A DNA stretch of 56,112 nt from Diphasiastrum complanatum. Taxonomy: Eukaryota; Streptophyta; Lycopodiopsida; Lycopodiales; Lycopodiaceae. Positions 21,433-32,470 of this stretch are shown piece after piece. Location: NCBI GenBank assembly GCA_029204225.1, contig MU833471.1, forward strand, positions 1 through 56,112, in the 5' to 3' direction. A model generated the notes under the pieces. It did no database searches, was not told where the DNA came from, and saw only the letters and a list, made by a program, of their open reading frames with translations. Positions within the stretch are counted from its first letter, which is position 1; every line of letters starts with the position of its first letter. A program made the translations under genes and the position numbers.

Positions 21433-21843
21433 TTGGAGCTAGTCAAGGGCATCAAAGGAAGTTTATTTGGAAAAGGTGTTTTGGATCTATTTTTGAAGCT
21501 TATTGAAGACTCAAGTAAGGTCAAAGGAGCTGCAATGAAATGTTGTTCGAGTTTACTTTACTTGTTCTATCTCATGTTCGAGCTATTTCATGTGAATGTG
21601 TGCAAATTGTCAAGATATGGACAAACTAGCTACATTGTCTTGCAATATCTTATTGTTGGAGTTGTACTAGCATTCTTGGCTGGTTTTTCTGATGGAAATG
21701 AAGCTAATGGAGGTTCATTATGTCACTCATCCATGGCTAAGTTATCAAGTGTTGAGCTACTTGGTGCCAATACTTGGAGATTCTCAATTTTTTGTGAATT
21801 CATGGTCATTTTCGTGTGTCAAGAGATCTTGAAGATGGACTAG
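21433..21843 (+). other. Element C ORF with two predicted membrane segments
   Basis: A 136-codon frame beginning MELVKGIKGSLFGKGVLDLF. It has two hydrophobic stretches, CCSSLLYLFYLMFELFHVNV and SYIVLQYLIVGVVLAFLAGF. It lies downstream of the RT relic, where envelope-like ORFs are found in some plant retroelements. No sequence motif supports that role. It may be chance coding or a captured segment. Confidence 0.3.
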
Positions 21844-22130
21844 TGCAACCTACTTGGTTTATGGAGTCATGTGGTGCTGGATTTGCATCATTAATGTATT
21901 TACCTACTCATGGATTTCCAAGGTTTGATGGTTTCTTGTGGCAAGATGGAGATGGAGGCTCATTCATGGAGTTTTATGAAGAAAGGACAAAGTTGGAGGA
22001 GACAAGCAAGCAAATGGTCATCACTCAATGTTTGGTTGCTGTAATTTTCCAGAGAGTTAAAATTTTGAAACATGGAGGAATCATTTCATTCACATTCTAT
22101 TTGGTTCTTCATGTTCTACTTATATCTTGA
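21816..22130 (+). other. Element C last ORF, unrecognised
   Basis: A 104-codon frame starting MSRDLEDGLVQPTWFMES. It overlaps the previous ORF by 28 bases in another frame and ends in a hydrophobic tail (FTFYLVLHVLLIS). No known domain is visible. It ends 177 bp before the 3' LTR. Confidence 0.25.
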
Positions 22131-22295
22131 TGTGTAAAATAGATGTAAGAAATAGTGAAGCATCCAATTTGGAAACTATTCTTTATATCAGTAATGAAAG
22201 ATACTTTAGAACCTTAGAAGGATATCTATACTTAGGATGGAGATCATTATAAATTTGGATTAAATTTCTATGGTCAAAACTATGCCAAAACTAGT

Positions 22296-22306
22296 TGAAG
22301 AGGGAC
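22296..22306 (+). other. Polypurine tract of element C
   Basis: The purine-rich GAAGAGGGA lies immediately before the LTR start TGTGAGAG. This is the expected plus-strand priming position. Confidence 0.6.
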
Positions 22307-22959
22307 TGTGAGAGATTTCAACTAGTTTGGTCTAGTTTAGCTATATTTGGGTAAATTGTCAATCAGAGGCCAAAACCCATTTTAGACTTAGAGATAAAAT
22401 TTTTGAGGTTATATTAGTTTAAAATACATTCATAAAACACTTTTTGAAAGTTTGGGAAAGTTGGTAGTCGAGTTTGAGAGAGATTCAAATTTGAACTTTG
22501 GGTACATTGAATCTAGACCCAAAAAAAGTAGGGTTTACATTTTTGGAGGGAAAGCCAAATGGCCAAATAGGGTTTGAACACTCTATAAAAGGATGTGACT
22601 CATGGAGAGACACATCTTCTCTCTTCTCTCTCATTTCATCATTATACATGGTTCTCTTTGGGTTCTACTACTCATTGGTGCACTATCTTGGTGTTATCTT
22701 GCAATCTTGTGTGTAGAATGCTCATATTTTGCTATTTTCGATTCCACATGTGTGAAATATAGTAGGATACTATAATTTTACAAAAAACAAACATATTTTA
22801 TGTTTTGGTTCATGTTTGATCAGTATCTCTTAGAGTTTGCATCTCATTTTGTATGTAGATGCTGATTTTTCTACTTTGGCAGGATTGTTGGTTTGGTCCT
22901 TATGGTAACCAAAGATTTGGGACATGGATTGGATCTTGAATGATCTGAAGTCCTTCACA
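22307..22959 (+). repeat. Element C 3' LTR (653 bp)
   Basis: It begins TGTGAGAGATTTC and ends CCTTCACA, so TGTGA and TCACA mirror each other. A TATA box TATAAAAG lies at 22584. A CACATGTGTGAAA motif lies at 22745. It matches 24080-24733 over its full length in the opposite orientation. Confidence 0.85.
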
Positions 22960-24066
22960 AGAACTATATCAATTTGAATATCCTAAATTTGAGATTGGTT
23001 GATCTTGATCACACAATGAACAATTTCAAATGATAAGAAATAAAATTATATGCCAGACATCAAATTCAAACTATCTCGAGTGATAGACATAACTTGTCAA
23101 ACATTGGCAAAATCTGTTCTCTAAGTTGTTTGTTTTTCATCAACAATATTCTATCGACGTATTGGACTATATCCTTGGATATGCTTCAAGTTTGAGTCAC
23201 CTATACTTTCAAAACTAGGGATTCCTTAAATTTGATCTCAATGAGAGAATCCTCAATGGTACAATCTGAAATCAATCTGGAAGAGATTGAATTTGAGGTG
23301 TTTGAAATGATAAGGGTCTAATCAATAAAAGAGAAATCAAACTATAGCAATTTGAATGTCAATTTTTTAAATATCTCTATATACCTCCCTTCATCTCTCT
23401 ATTGTCTTGCATCTAATTAACTATCACTCACTCTAGGTGAGTTGGTGAGTCTATTGGATTCAAAGGGAATAGATCAAGGGTTCAAGTTTACTCATTTGCA
23501 TTCAGCCACTCAATTGGGAGCTTAAAAGTTTGGAGAGTAGATATGGGCCACTATTTTGGGATTGATCAAGTTTTATCACTCAATGCCTTATGTGGAGCCA
23601 TAAAGACCAAAATTATGTATTGGGCCTCCAGTTTGACTTATTGAGCCATAATTACCAAGATCGCATCTTAGGCATCTAGTTTGAGTCATTTTAAATAATA
23701 AGCTTGAACTTTTCGATAGCTAAATGCCTTTCAATGTTCAAAAATTTAGTATTTATCCAAAATTGAGCTATCTCAAGTGATAGACATCAAAATAGAGCTA
23801 TATCAAGTTATAGACATAAATATTTTCTTGTAGACTCCAATGAGACCTTCCTAATGCACCAAAAATCCTCTAATTCTAGTAAACCAAGTGTGAAATCGGA
23901 ATTGATCAAGTATATAACCCTATATTGAGTTTTGACCTACAAAAGGTCTAATCTACATATGCAAAAATGCTGATTTTTGAGTAGAAATCAATCTAGCATG
24001 CTCTAGCATTGGTAACTCCAAATCCTTGCTAAAGATGGATGATCCTTTCATAACCTGAACCACAAG
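22960..24066. other. Non-coding spacer between facing LTRs, with degenerate repeats
   Basis: Read on the minus strand this is the leader side of the LTR at 24080. It contains copies of the motif TATCACTTGAGATAG in minus orientation (for example near 23075, 23773 and 23800). No protein-coding frame is visible. Confidence 0.5.
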
Positions 24067-24079
24067 AACTTTGATACCA
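24067..24079 (-). other. Primer-binding site of LTR D
   Basis: The minus strand reads TGGTATCAAAGTT directly after the LTR end. It matches the first eight bases of the initiator tRNA-Met primer site. Confidence 0.6.
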
Positions 24080-24733
24080 TGTGAAGGATTTCAGATCATT
24101 CAAGATCCAATCCATGTCCCAAATCTTTGGTTACAATAAGGAGCAAACCAACAATCCTGCCAATGTAGAAAAATCAGCATCTACACACAAAATGAGATGC
24201 AAACTCGAAGAGATATTGATCAAACATGAACCAAAACAGAAAATATGTTTGCTATCGGTACAATTACAGTACCCTACTGTATTTCACACGTGTGAAACCA
24301 AAAATAGCAAAATATGAACATTCTACACACAAGATTGCAATATAACACCAAAATAGTGCACCAATGAGTAGTAGAACCCAAAGAGGACCATGTATAATGA
24401 TGAAATGAGAGAGATAAGAGAGAAGATGTGCCTCTCCATGAGTTACATCCTTTTATAGAGTGTCCAAACCCTATTTGGCCATTTGGCTTTCCCTCCAAAA
24501 TGTAAACCCTACTATTTTTGAGTCTAGATTCAATGTACCCAAAGTTCAAATTTGAATCTCTATCAAACTCGACTACCAACTTTCCCCCACTTTCAAAAAG
24601 TGTTTATTGAATGTATTTAAAACTAATATGACTTCAAAAAGTTTATCTCTAAGTCTAAAATGGGTGTTGGTCTCTTATTGACAATTAACCAAAATATGAC
24701 TAAACTAGACTAAACTAGTTGAAATCTCTCATA
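24080..24733 (-). repeat. LTR D (654 bp), facing the element C LTR
   Basis: On the minus strand it starts TATGAGAG (a TG-to-TA change) and ends CCTTCACA, followed by a primer site, so it is a 5' LTR. It carries the TATA box and the exact palindrome TTTCACACGTGTGAAA at 24282-24297. No gag follows it. The internal part is about 1.1 kb and then meets the LTR of element C. Confidence 0.8.
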
Positions 24734-24739
24734 GTTCTC

Positions 24740-26640
24740 TCTCTTTTGCTGAAATAGACCCCTACCACTTGAGGTACCTTAAACTTGATCGCTTGCACTC
24801 GAGATAGCTTGTTTTTGGACCGTATCACTCAAAACTCTCTCTCATTGAGTGATCAAAATCAAGGAATTTGTAGTTTTGAAAATGTAAATGACTCAAACAT
24901 GAAGCATATAAATCAACATGGCTTAATTTTGGTTCAAAATATGCAATTTTTACCACCCAAAGTTGCTCAGATTTGATTCATATCACTCTTGATAGATCAA
25001 TTTTGGTCCTCGTCTCTCAATGTGAAATTTCAAGTTTTGGATATTCAAATAGCTCAAATTTGATGCATAAAATGTATCTTTGGTCATTGGTACAAGACAA
25101 AACTAATTTAGTCATTGAATTCGACAAATCTCGAGTGTGGGGGGACATTTGGATTGATCTAGTTCACTCCCTTATTGATAAAATTGACCCTAACACGTGA
25201 TGTAGCTCTAATTTCTTGTCTATCACTCGAGATAGATTAAGTTTGATGCCTTTGTTGTGATTTTGGTCCTTATCACTCAACATGGCTCATTGAGTGATGA
25301 AATTCAACTAGCAAAAAACATTGGTAGTTGAATTTTGGCCATTATCACTCAATGTTGTTGAATTTTGGCCTTTATCACTCGATAATGTTGTAAAGATAGT
25401 TGAATTTTTGGCCTTTATCACTCGAGATTATCCATTAAGTGATGTGATTAGCAAAACTTTGACTTTGAGATATTTACGTTGGCACCTATCACTTGGAATA
25501 GCCCAAATTCGATGGCTTTTTCTTGACTTAGCTCATCGAGTGAGCAAAATCGACCAATATGCGGTTCAGTACATTCAAATCTATTATTTTGTATCCCTTA
25601 TCCATGGAATTGACTCGTGACACTTTGAGTATAATGCATATATATGAGAAAAGTCAATTCCAATCCATGTTGCTTTACACGGCTCATTGACTTATCCTTA
25701 TTGTCCAACATCAAGTTTAGTACATCAACACTGCTCAAGTTCCACCATTTATTGATGATATTTGATTCCTATCACATGACCTAGCTCAAATGTGAGGTAA
25801 TCATGCAACCGAGATTGGGTAGAAGATGTGATTGGGGACAATTAGCAAGTGAGATGACAAAATTGTTGTGAATCCAAGCAAAAGTAGGTGCACTATCAAT
25901 CCAGCCTGCACCCACAATGTTGAGAGGAAAGACAAGATGCCACCTTATTAATCCGCCTATAACATTGATGCACCACGAACTGCTGGATGTTGCAACAGAA
26001 TTGTGGTTGTGCCTATTGACATAAGGATACAGTTTATGATGCAAATCTCATGATCATGAATAGATATCTAATGTGATTCTGCCCTTTTAATGACACTTTA
26101 TGAGAAAGCCCTAGTAACATTGGACTTGATTATACACTTGTGGATTCCAAAGGCATCTTCTGACGAAACCTAAGTCACAATTAGAAAGAAACTCAATGAG
26201 AGTCAAGAATGATGTATGGGAGAAATCAATTGAATGAAAGTGAGGTAGTCATGCATCCGAGATCTAGATCAAATAGGTTCAAAAGTAGATTATGCAAATT
26301 CCAATTTTTCAAGTTTTTCGTAGCATTAGGATTTGTCAACTTCGACCCCTTACCAATGGAGTTGACCCCTATCATACGAGACGACTCAAATCTGATGTTC
26401 GGGTGATCAGAGTGATTGAACGACTGAACTTGATCAGTCTACCGTTTGGGACAATACGTGTTGACCCTTGGAGATGGAATTGTCTCCTACCTATCAAGGT
26501 GGCTTGAATTTGATGTCAACAACCTGTGGCAGTTTGAGTATGATGCATACATATCAGAAAAGTCAAATTTTGTCCATGTTGCTTTACATGGCTCATTGAT
26601 TTATCCTTATTGTCTAGCACGAATTCTAGTACATCCAAAT
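24740..26640 (+). repeat. Degenerate interspersed repeat field, core ATCACTCGAGATAG
   Basis: Variants of TATCACTCGAGATAGCTC followed by AAATTTGATG or TTTTGGTCC recur at irregular spacing, for example near 24800, 24980, 25220, 25280, 25350, 25375, 25420, 25485, 25765, 26370 and 26490. Within it, 25610-25740 and 26522-26640 are direct repeats about 0.9 kb apart (TTTGAGTAT-ATGCATA-AT...GTTGCTTTACA-GGCTCATTGA). No gene is visible. Confidence 0.55.
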
Positions 26641-26665
26641 TGATCGCATGCTGGACTAGGACCGC

Positions 26666-26929
<264 letters not shown>

Positions 26930-27062
26930 GGGGCTTCTCCAATGTTTGGGGCCAGCCATGAACCCGGCCGTGAGCCTCGAGTTTGCCTCGAGGTCTTCAT
27001 TCATTCTATTCTGTGCCTTCTGTAGGAGAGGAGCGAAGTTCTCTTTCCAAGATTTTTGTGCT

Positions 27063-27545
27063 TTAATGATAGATTTTTCTTCTGGCAAAGAAGAGGATAC
27101 ATTTTATTGTAATGCAGATATTGTTGCTTGTCCAATTGGGAGGCCGTAAGATTGGCGCAGATATGAGTGCTTCCTTCAGCTTTTGGAAAGCTTGCAGGGC
27201 TTCCTCCATCCAATGTGGATCAATTGTCAGCTTGTAGATAAGACTTGCCAAATCCACAAAGAATAGAATTAAAATTTGGTAGTAATTGGCATGTCCCATG
27301 AACATATAAACTCCATGTATCGTTCCAGGGAGTGGAAGATCCATGATAATACATATCTTAGACTAATAAGTGGCGATCCTGTGTCTAGATACAATACGGC
27401 CTAAGATAAGACCATGAGTGATCCAAAATTAGCATTTCTCTGGGTTCAATGATATTTGAAATATGCGACATTGTATAAGCACCTTCTCTAATTGAGATAA
27501 GTGCTCATCATTATATCTGTGCATGCAAAGATCATCTAGGAACTT
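27063..27545 (-). pseudogene. Gypsy RT C-terminus and RNase H start, fragment
   Basis: Minus strand in order: KFLDDLCMHRYNDEHLSQLE (the FLDD takes the place of the YVDD box), QISLNPEKC, a stop, then VYMFMGHANYYQILILFFVD and LTIDPHWMEEALQAFQKLKE, ending in APILRPPNW. These are the RT thumb and the connection to RNase H of Ty3/Gypsy. Two stops break it. It abuts a Copia fragment at 27546. Confidence 0.85.
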
Positions 27546-27757
27546 TCTAAGCAATCTATCCCATACTATTGAGAAAATCCTTTGGCCACAAGTCTGGCCT
27601 TGTGTCTATCCACCGTTCCATTTGCATTTGTCTTCCTTTTGAAGACCCACTTGCAATCAACTGCTTTCCTATTCTCTTGCAGAACACAAAGTTCCCAAAC
27701 ATTGTTCTTTTGCATTGATGACATTTCTTCCATCATTGCCTTTAGCCATATTTGCTA
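27546..27757 (-). pseudogene. Copia RT N-terminal fragment
   Basis: The minus strand reads WLKAMMEEMSSMQKNNVWEL, then KAVDCKWVFKRKTNANGTVD and HKARLVAKGFSQ, a stop, and YGID. This is the start of Copia RVT_2. At YGID it passes directly into the Gypsy FLDD segment, so the two superfamilies are fused at this point. The other end abuts the inverted gene copy at 27758. Confidence 0.85.
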
Positions 27758-29799
27758 ACCATACTAGTTACAGTTATAGAAATAAAGTATGTACAATTAC
27801 TTAAAATATGGTATACAAAGTAACTGTGACTATGGTATTCACATTAGATTAAATGTGATACGAAAAATTGAAATTAAGTATCATATCAGAGAGATTTATG
27901 GCGCCCAAGCATTGAAAATAGCAATGGCAAGGAGACCCAGATCTACAATCGAGTCTGTGATTCTTTACAATGAGAAAGATGAAGCTTATAACTGGAAGGC
28001 AACAAAATATACGAAGAATTCATGGGTGTTGCTACATCCATCATCAAAGGGCAATTTTTGACAAAAGAAAAGAGCAAAAATGACATACAAATCTTATTGG
28101 AAAGCAAAAAAAATGGAGTTTAAGACTACCTTGAGAAGTCAATTGATATCAAAAGTTTTAGTAGTACATGTATCTATGCATTCAGAGATCAAAGTACATG
28201 ATATCAATCCTCATGATCATCAAAAATGTAATTGTAAGTATATCAAAACATATGCACTCTATAGCAATCATAGGTGATTTTCTTTATTGGAGCTCTTCAG
28301 ATTATGATTTAAATGCTTCAACATTGTTTTTTTTTTCAGATTTATATCCATCATGCATAAATGAATGGGAGCCAGCACAATCACTTGTAGGAATATTGGA
28401 TGTGATTCACTCTAATGTTGGAAAGTTGCAATACAGAGGAAGAAGTCCAAAGGAACTTGTAGATTGTGGACGGATGGAGGTTTTGGCAAGCTCGAAGCAA
28501 TTCCATTGCCTAGTTTTCAGAGTGATGAGTGGCCTACTCTTGACAATATTGTTTCTGAATCCTTCAGATGCAAGCTACTCATTGACATAAGAAATGCTAT
28601 GAAGATAAGCATAGGCTCAAAAATTGTCCACCTAAGTTGGTTTATCTCATTACATATATTTGTTGATTTTTTCTTGAGTGCTAGTGTTCGTAGGACACCA
28701 ACTTTATTTGTTTGCGAGGAATTATCAGATGAGACTTTGTCAGATCTCATGGATCAAGACTGGGATAGTAAAACAAATAATGACATAGATTGCACGATTA
28801 AAAAGTCTTCAATGATCTTTCGCTATCATATCGAAAAGCAAATGCTCAATCTCACATTTAGCTATCAAAGATACAAGAAAATTGAAGGTACATGGCTACC
28901 ACTACATCAAGACCTTGAACTAAATCACAATTTCTGAATTCTCTGACTTTGTAGATTTTGAAACATATGACCTTGTTGCTGGAATTGATTATGATGATGA
29001 GGAGGGACGTATGACCGGTGAAGAGTTCTTGACTAGGACTTTATCAAATATTGTTGAGCATAAACGAGACAGACCATCCGATGAAGAATTCACGACATTT
29101 CAATCCCAGATGGGCTTTCCTCATCCATCAGTAATGCATTTCACAAATGATTCTACTTTAGTAGGTGGTCATAATATTGATCATCCTGATATGGTTGTTG
29201 ATGATGATGAAGAATGTGTAAGTGTTTAAACATCCTTGCATTAGAATGTTCTTAAATATTGAATGTATTTTTTTTAACATATTTTTTATTGCAGGATGCT
29301 CTCATAATTGATGGCTTTGTTGCGAGACGAGGTGGTTATAGACAACATGCATATTCGTTCCATAGGAATAGTGGACTTGGCCACTATCTTAGGCATTTTC
29401 TAAAGAATGAGATCTGTATTGCTGATTTGAAGCTGAGCCTAGTTGGGGAGAGTCTGATAATGGCAGTTAAAGCTTTATCATTTTATCTAGGAGGACATAA
29501 ATTTGTTAAGACAAATAAGATCATTTTCGTCAAAAGATCTTATGTTTTGAACATTCTAGGTTTTACTGATGGGAATGTTCCTTTAAGGAGCTCCCATTAT
29601 TCATTGTACTCTACTTATATTGAACTTAGTGGAAATAAGGATAATGCACATCTATTAGATGCATATTCTAGCAGAGAATTTCTTCATGACAATACAGCAG
29701 TAGAAGCTAACACACAAGCTGATGATGAAGAATGGACACTTTGTATTTTGTTATAATATAATCAATACATTTACGTTGAGTCCTCTCTTGTTCAATGAA
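27758..29799 (+). pseudogene. Unrecognised multi-exon gene, inverted copy 1
   Basis: Plus-strand pieces: 27838-28061 (IREIYGAQALKIAMARRPRS); 28340-28887 after a T-rich CAG acceptor (DLYPSCINEWEPAQSLVGIL, then SFQSDEW and YHIEKQMLNLTFSYQRYKKI); 28955-29217; and 29295-29756. Introns 28888-28954 and 29218-29294 have GT-AG ends and compatible phases, and the second has a GTAAGT donor. Parts of the 5' half match 36740-37735 and the last exon matches 34822-35262, both inverted. A deletion of about 35 bp near 28470 shifts the frame compared with copy 2. The family is unknown. Its environment suggests a transposon gene. Confidence 0.5.
29295..29756 (+). CDS. Last exon of unrecognised gene, copy 1
   Basis: The frame is open from the splice acceptor TTTTTATTGCAG to the TAA at 29754. 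It reads DALIIDGFVARRGGYRQHAY, NSGLGHYLRHFLKNEICIAD and FVKRSYVLNILGFTDGNVPL. It ends in an acidic tail (EANTQADDEEW). The preceding exon (28955-29217) ends in an Asp/Glu run (VVDDDEEC) and splices in phase 0. The inverted copy at 34822-35262 has a stop a few codons earlier and several indels, so this copy is the better preserved at its 3' end. No domain is recognised. Confidence 0.45.
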   Translation, partial: DALIIDGFVARRGGYRQHAYSFHRNSGLGHYLRHFLKNEICIADLKLSLVGESLIMAVKALSFYLGGHKFVKTNKIIFVKRSYVLNILGFTDGNVPLRSSHYSLYSTYIELSGNKDNAHLLDAYSSREFLHDNTAVEANTQADDEEWTLCILL

Positions 29800-30003
29800 T
29801 TTTCAATTTTATACAATAAACCATAATCAAAAGTTGAAGATATATATCTAAGCACTCTCTTGGCCATTTTCCAATGATAAATAGTAGGATTTTGCATAGC
29901 CTGGCTCAACTTATGAACACTAAAGCTTATGTCAGGTCTAGTTACTATGAGCCAAATTAAGGAGCCTATAAGACTCCTAAAAAGTGTGATGTCCATGAAG
30001 GAT
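29797..30003 (-). pseudogene. Copia RT/RNase H junction fragment, inverted
   Basis: The minus strand encodes MDITLFRSLIGSLIWLIVTR, then SVHKLSQAMQNPTIYHWKMA and RVLRYISSTFDYGLLYK. This is the region between RT and RNase H, matching 31017-31200 of Copia E in the opposite orientation. It stands head to head with the RT start of Copia E, with only a few bases between. Confidence 0.85.
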
Positions 30004-30009
30004 TATGAT

Positions 30010-31705
30010 GTGATGGGGTCGAGAATTGAAGAAGACTCTCCTCGGATTTTCTCACCAAGAAGATCCATGAGAGATAGATCCGAGCCTAAGAGGCTATCAT
30101 ATGTTGACAAAGGCAAACAAGTGGATCTTGATTCCACTAATTATGTTTTTTATGCCTCTCATGAAGAGCCGAAGAATGTACAAGAGGCACTCAATACCAA
30201 GGAGTGGTATGATGCCATGAAGCAAGAGTATGATGCATTGATCACCAACAATAGTTGGGAGCTTGTGGATCCTCCATCCAACAAGCATGTGATTGGTTGC
30301 AAATGGGTATTTCGGATCAAGTACAATCATGATGGCACCATCAACAAGTATAAAACAAGATTATGTGCCAAAGGATTTGCTCAGATCCATGGCCTTGATT
30401 ATGAGGAGACCTTTGCACCCGTTGCAAAGATGGTGACAATAAGAATTCTTATTTCTCTTGCTTGTTTTGTTAAGTGGAAGGTGTTCCAATTAGATGTATC
30501 CAATGCTTTTCTAAATGGTTATCTTGAGGAGGAGATCTATATGGAACAACCTCAAGGATTCATCAAGGATGAGTCCAAAGTGTGCTTGCTCTTCAAAAGT
30601 CTTTATGGACTCAAGCAAACACCAAGATCATGGTAATCAAGACTTAATTCTTTCCTTATCTCACTAGGATTTACTCTTAGTGACTATGATCCTTCCATGT
30701 ATCTAAAGTTTGTTGATAGTAATATTGTCATTCTTCTAATTTACGGTTGATGACATTATTCTTTGTGGAAGTTGTATCAAGCTAGTTGACGAAACTAAGC
30801 TAGCACTTGGATGAGTTTAAAATGCAAGATCTAGGAGAAATACATTACATCCTAGGCCTAGAGATTGATTTTTATGAAGATCATGTTTCTATATGCCAAT
30901 CTAGATATGCTCAGTCTATGTTGAAAAAATTCCATATGGAAGATTCTAAGAGCACAAATACTCCAATGGAGCAAATTGTAAAAGATCCTAATAAAAGTGA
31001 TGAAAGATCCTTCGAGGATATCACACTTTTTAGGAGTCTTGTAGGCTCCTTGATTTGGCTTACCTTTACTAGGCCCGATTTAAGTGTGCACAAATTGAGT
31101 CAATTTATGCAAGATACTAAGATTTATCATTGGAAGATGGACAAGAGGATTCTAAGATATGCATCTTCATCTTGTGATTATGGTCTACTTTATAAAAGTG
31201 AAGATCTATCCATTGTTAGCTACTCGAATTCGGATTTCGCAAGTGACAAAATGGATCAAAAGTCCATTAGTGCATACACTATCTTTCTTGGAGGCAATCT
31301 AATATCTTGGCTTTCCAAAAAGCAAGATACTATATCTCTCTCTTCATGTGAGGCCGAGTACAAAGCACTCACTACAACCACCAAAGAGGTGCTTTGGATC
31401 AAGAGATTATTATTGGAGCTAAAGTGCAGCAAGGAATATGATCTACCAATGATCAAGTGTGATAATATCTCGGCCCAAGATCTTGCCAATAATCCCATAT
31501 TTCATGCAAGAAGCAAGCATATAGAAGTGGCACACCATTTTGTGAGATAAAAGCTTATTGGAGGAGAAATCTATTTGGAGCATGTCAACTCGTCCTCTTG
31601 TATTGCCGATCTACTCACCAAGCCTTTGAGCAAAAGTGCTTTCATTAAGCATAGATCTAATCTTGGAGTTATATCAAGATCAATGCTCAAATCTTCATAG
31701 ATAAT
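30010..31705 (+). pseudogene. Copia E reverse transcriptase and RNase H
   Basis: RT (29929-30636 frame) covers SPRIFSPRRSMRDRSEPKRL, KHVIGCKWVFRIKYNHDGTI, CAKGFAQIHGLDYEETFAPV and FLNGYLEEEIYMEQPQGFIK, then stops after RSW. A one-base insertion disrupts the YVDD box (30745: IYG-stop, with VDDIILCGS in the next frame). From 30807 the frame is open through DEFKMQDLGEIHYILGLEID and SFEDITLFRSLVGSLIWLTF. RNase H follows with SYSNSDFAS, NLISWLSKKQDTISLSSCEA and ARSKHIEVAHHFV. The end includes ADLLTKPLSKSAF. It is inactive. Confidence 0.88.
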
Positions 31706-31710
31706 TTTTT

Positions 31711-31718
31711 AGGAGGAG
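31711..31718 (+). other. Polypurine tract of Copia E
   Basis: AGGAGGAG lies immediately before the LTR start TGTGAAG, the expected plus-strand primer position. Confidence 0.75.
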
Positions 31719-32451
31719 TGTGAAGAATTGAAAAAGATTATCTATGTTAGATATAGGGGCCTTATGTTTTTATATCAAGCATCTAGGTGTAGGATGTTGA
31801 TAGGACCAAATTTGGCATAGATGGCAAATTACCCATTTCCACTTGTAATGCCACTATTTAGCCAAAATAGAGTAAGAGGCTAAACTCTTGCCAATTAGAG
31901 TGTAGACAAGTGTAATACTTTTGTTTGATGAAATTTAAGAGGTCCAATAGGATTTAGAGTTGGAACCTTGAGGGGTCCAATAGAATTTGAGGTTTGCTTG
32001 AAAATGGTCCAATAGAATTTAGAGGTGAATGGATCAATGGTCCAATAGGATTAAGAGGTGGCAAAAGTGTGGTCCAATCATAGTTAAGCATCGTGGTAGC
32101 TCGTGGATCTACTAGTATCATTGTACTTCTCATTTGGATCTAATTGATTTTGAGATTGAGTGGATTTTGTGAGTAATTGGTTTTCTAGATTTCTCTCTCT
32201 ACTCGAGAGCTCATGATGATTTTCTCTCTCTACTCGAGGAGAGCAGCTTGTTTTTACTTAGATTATTTCTGGAACACTTTTCATACGTGCGAGTGAGAGT
32301 TGGAAGTGATTGAATGCATGCAGTAGTGTGTTTTTGCCATAGAATCAAAGATAGATCTTGAATCTCAATCTAGTCCTGATCTTGGTGCATCTACACACCT
32401 TAGCAGATCACAAGTACATGTTGTGGACAGTCCACACATGTGAAATCTACA
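31719..32451 (+). repeat. Copia E 3' LTR, long form (733 bp)
   Basis: It starts TGTGAAGAATTG after the polypurine tract and ends TGTGAAATCTACA. It matches the Copia B LTR along its length. The short-LTR start TGTAATAC lies inside it at 31911. Confidence 0.85.
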
Positions 32452-32470
32452 GCCAGCCCCCTCTCTTGTA

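Larger units (their letters stand above)
18400..22959 (+). mobile_element. Copia-derived element C (no 5' LTR found)
   Basis: In order: a leader (18400-18726), gag, protease, a degraded RT-like ORF, two extra ORFs, a polypurine tract and a 3' LTR (22307-22959). There is no integrase and no RNase H. The 5' end lacks a recognisable LTR or tRNA-Met primer site. It looks like a non-autonomous or decaying derivative. Confidence 0.65.
30004..32451 (+). mobile_element. Copia E, 3' half with RT, RNase H and 3' LTR
   Basis: The element is truncated at its 5' end at about 30004, at the same family position as RRSMRER in Copia B. It continues through RT and RNase H to the polypurine tract (31711-31718) and the 3' LTR. 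It belongs to the same family as B and element 1. Confidence 0.85.

Noticed and set aside
21433-21843. Firm call of an envelope gene
   Set aside because: Position and hydrophobic segments alone are not enough. There is no envelope motif or signal peptide.
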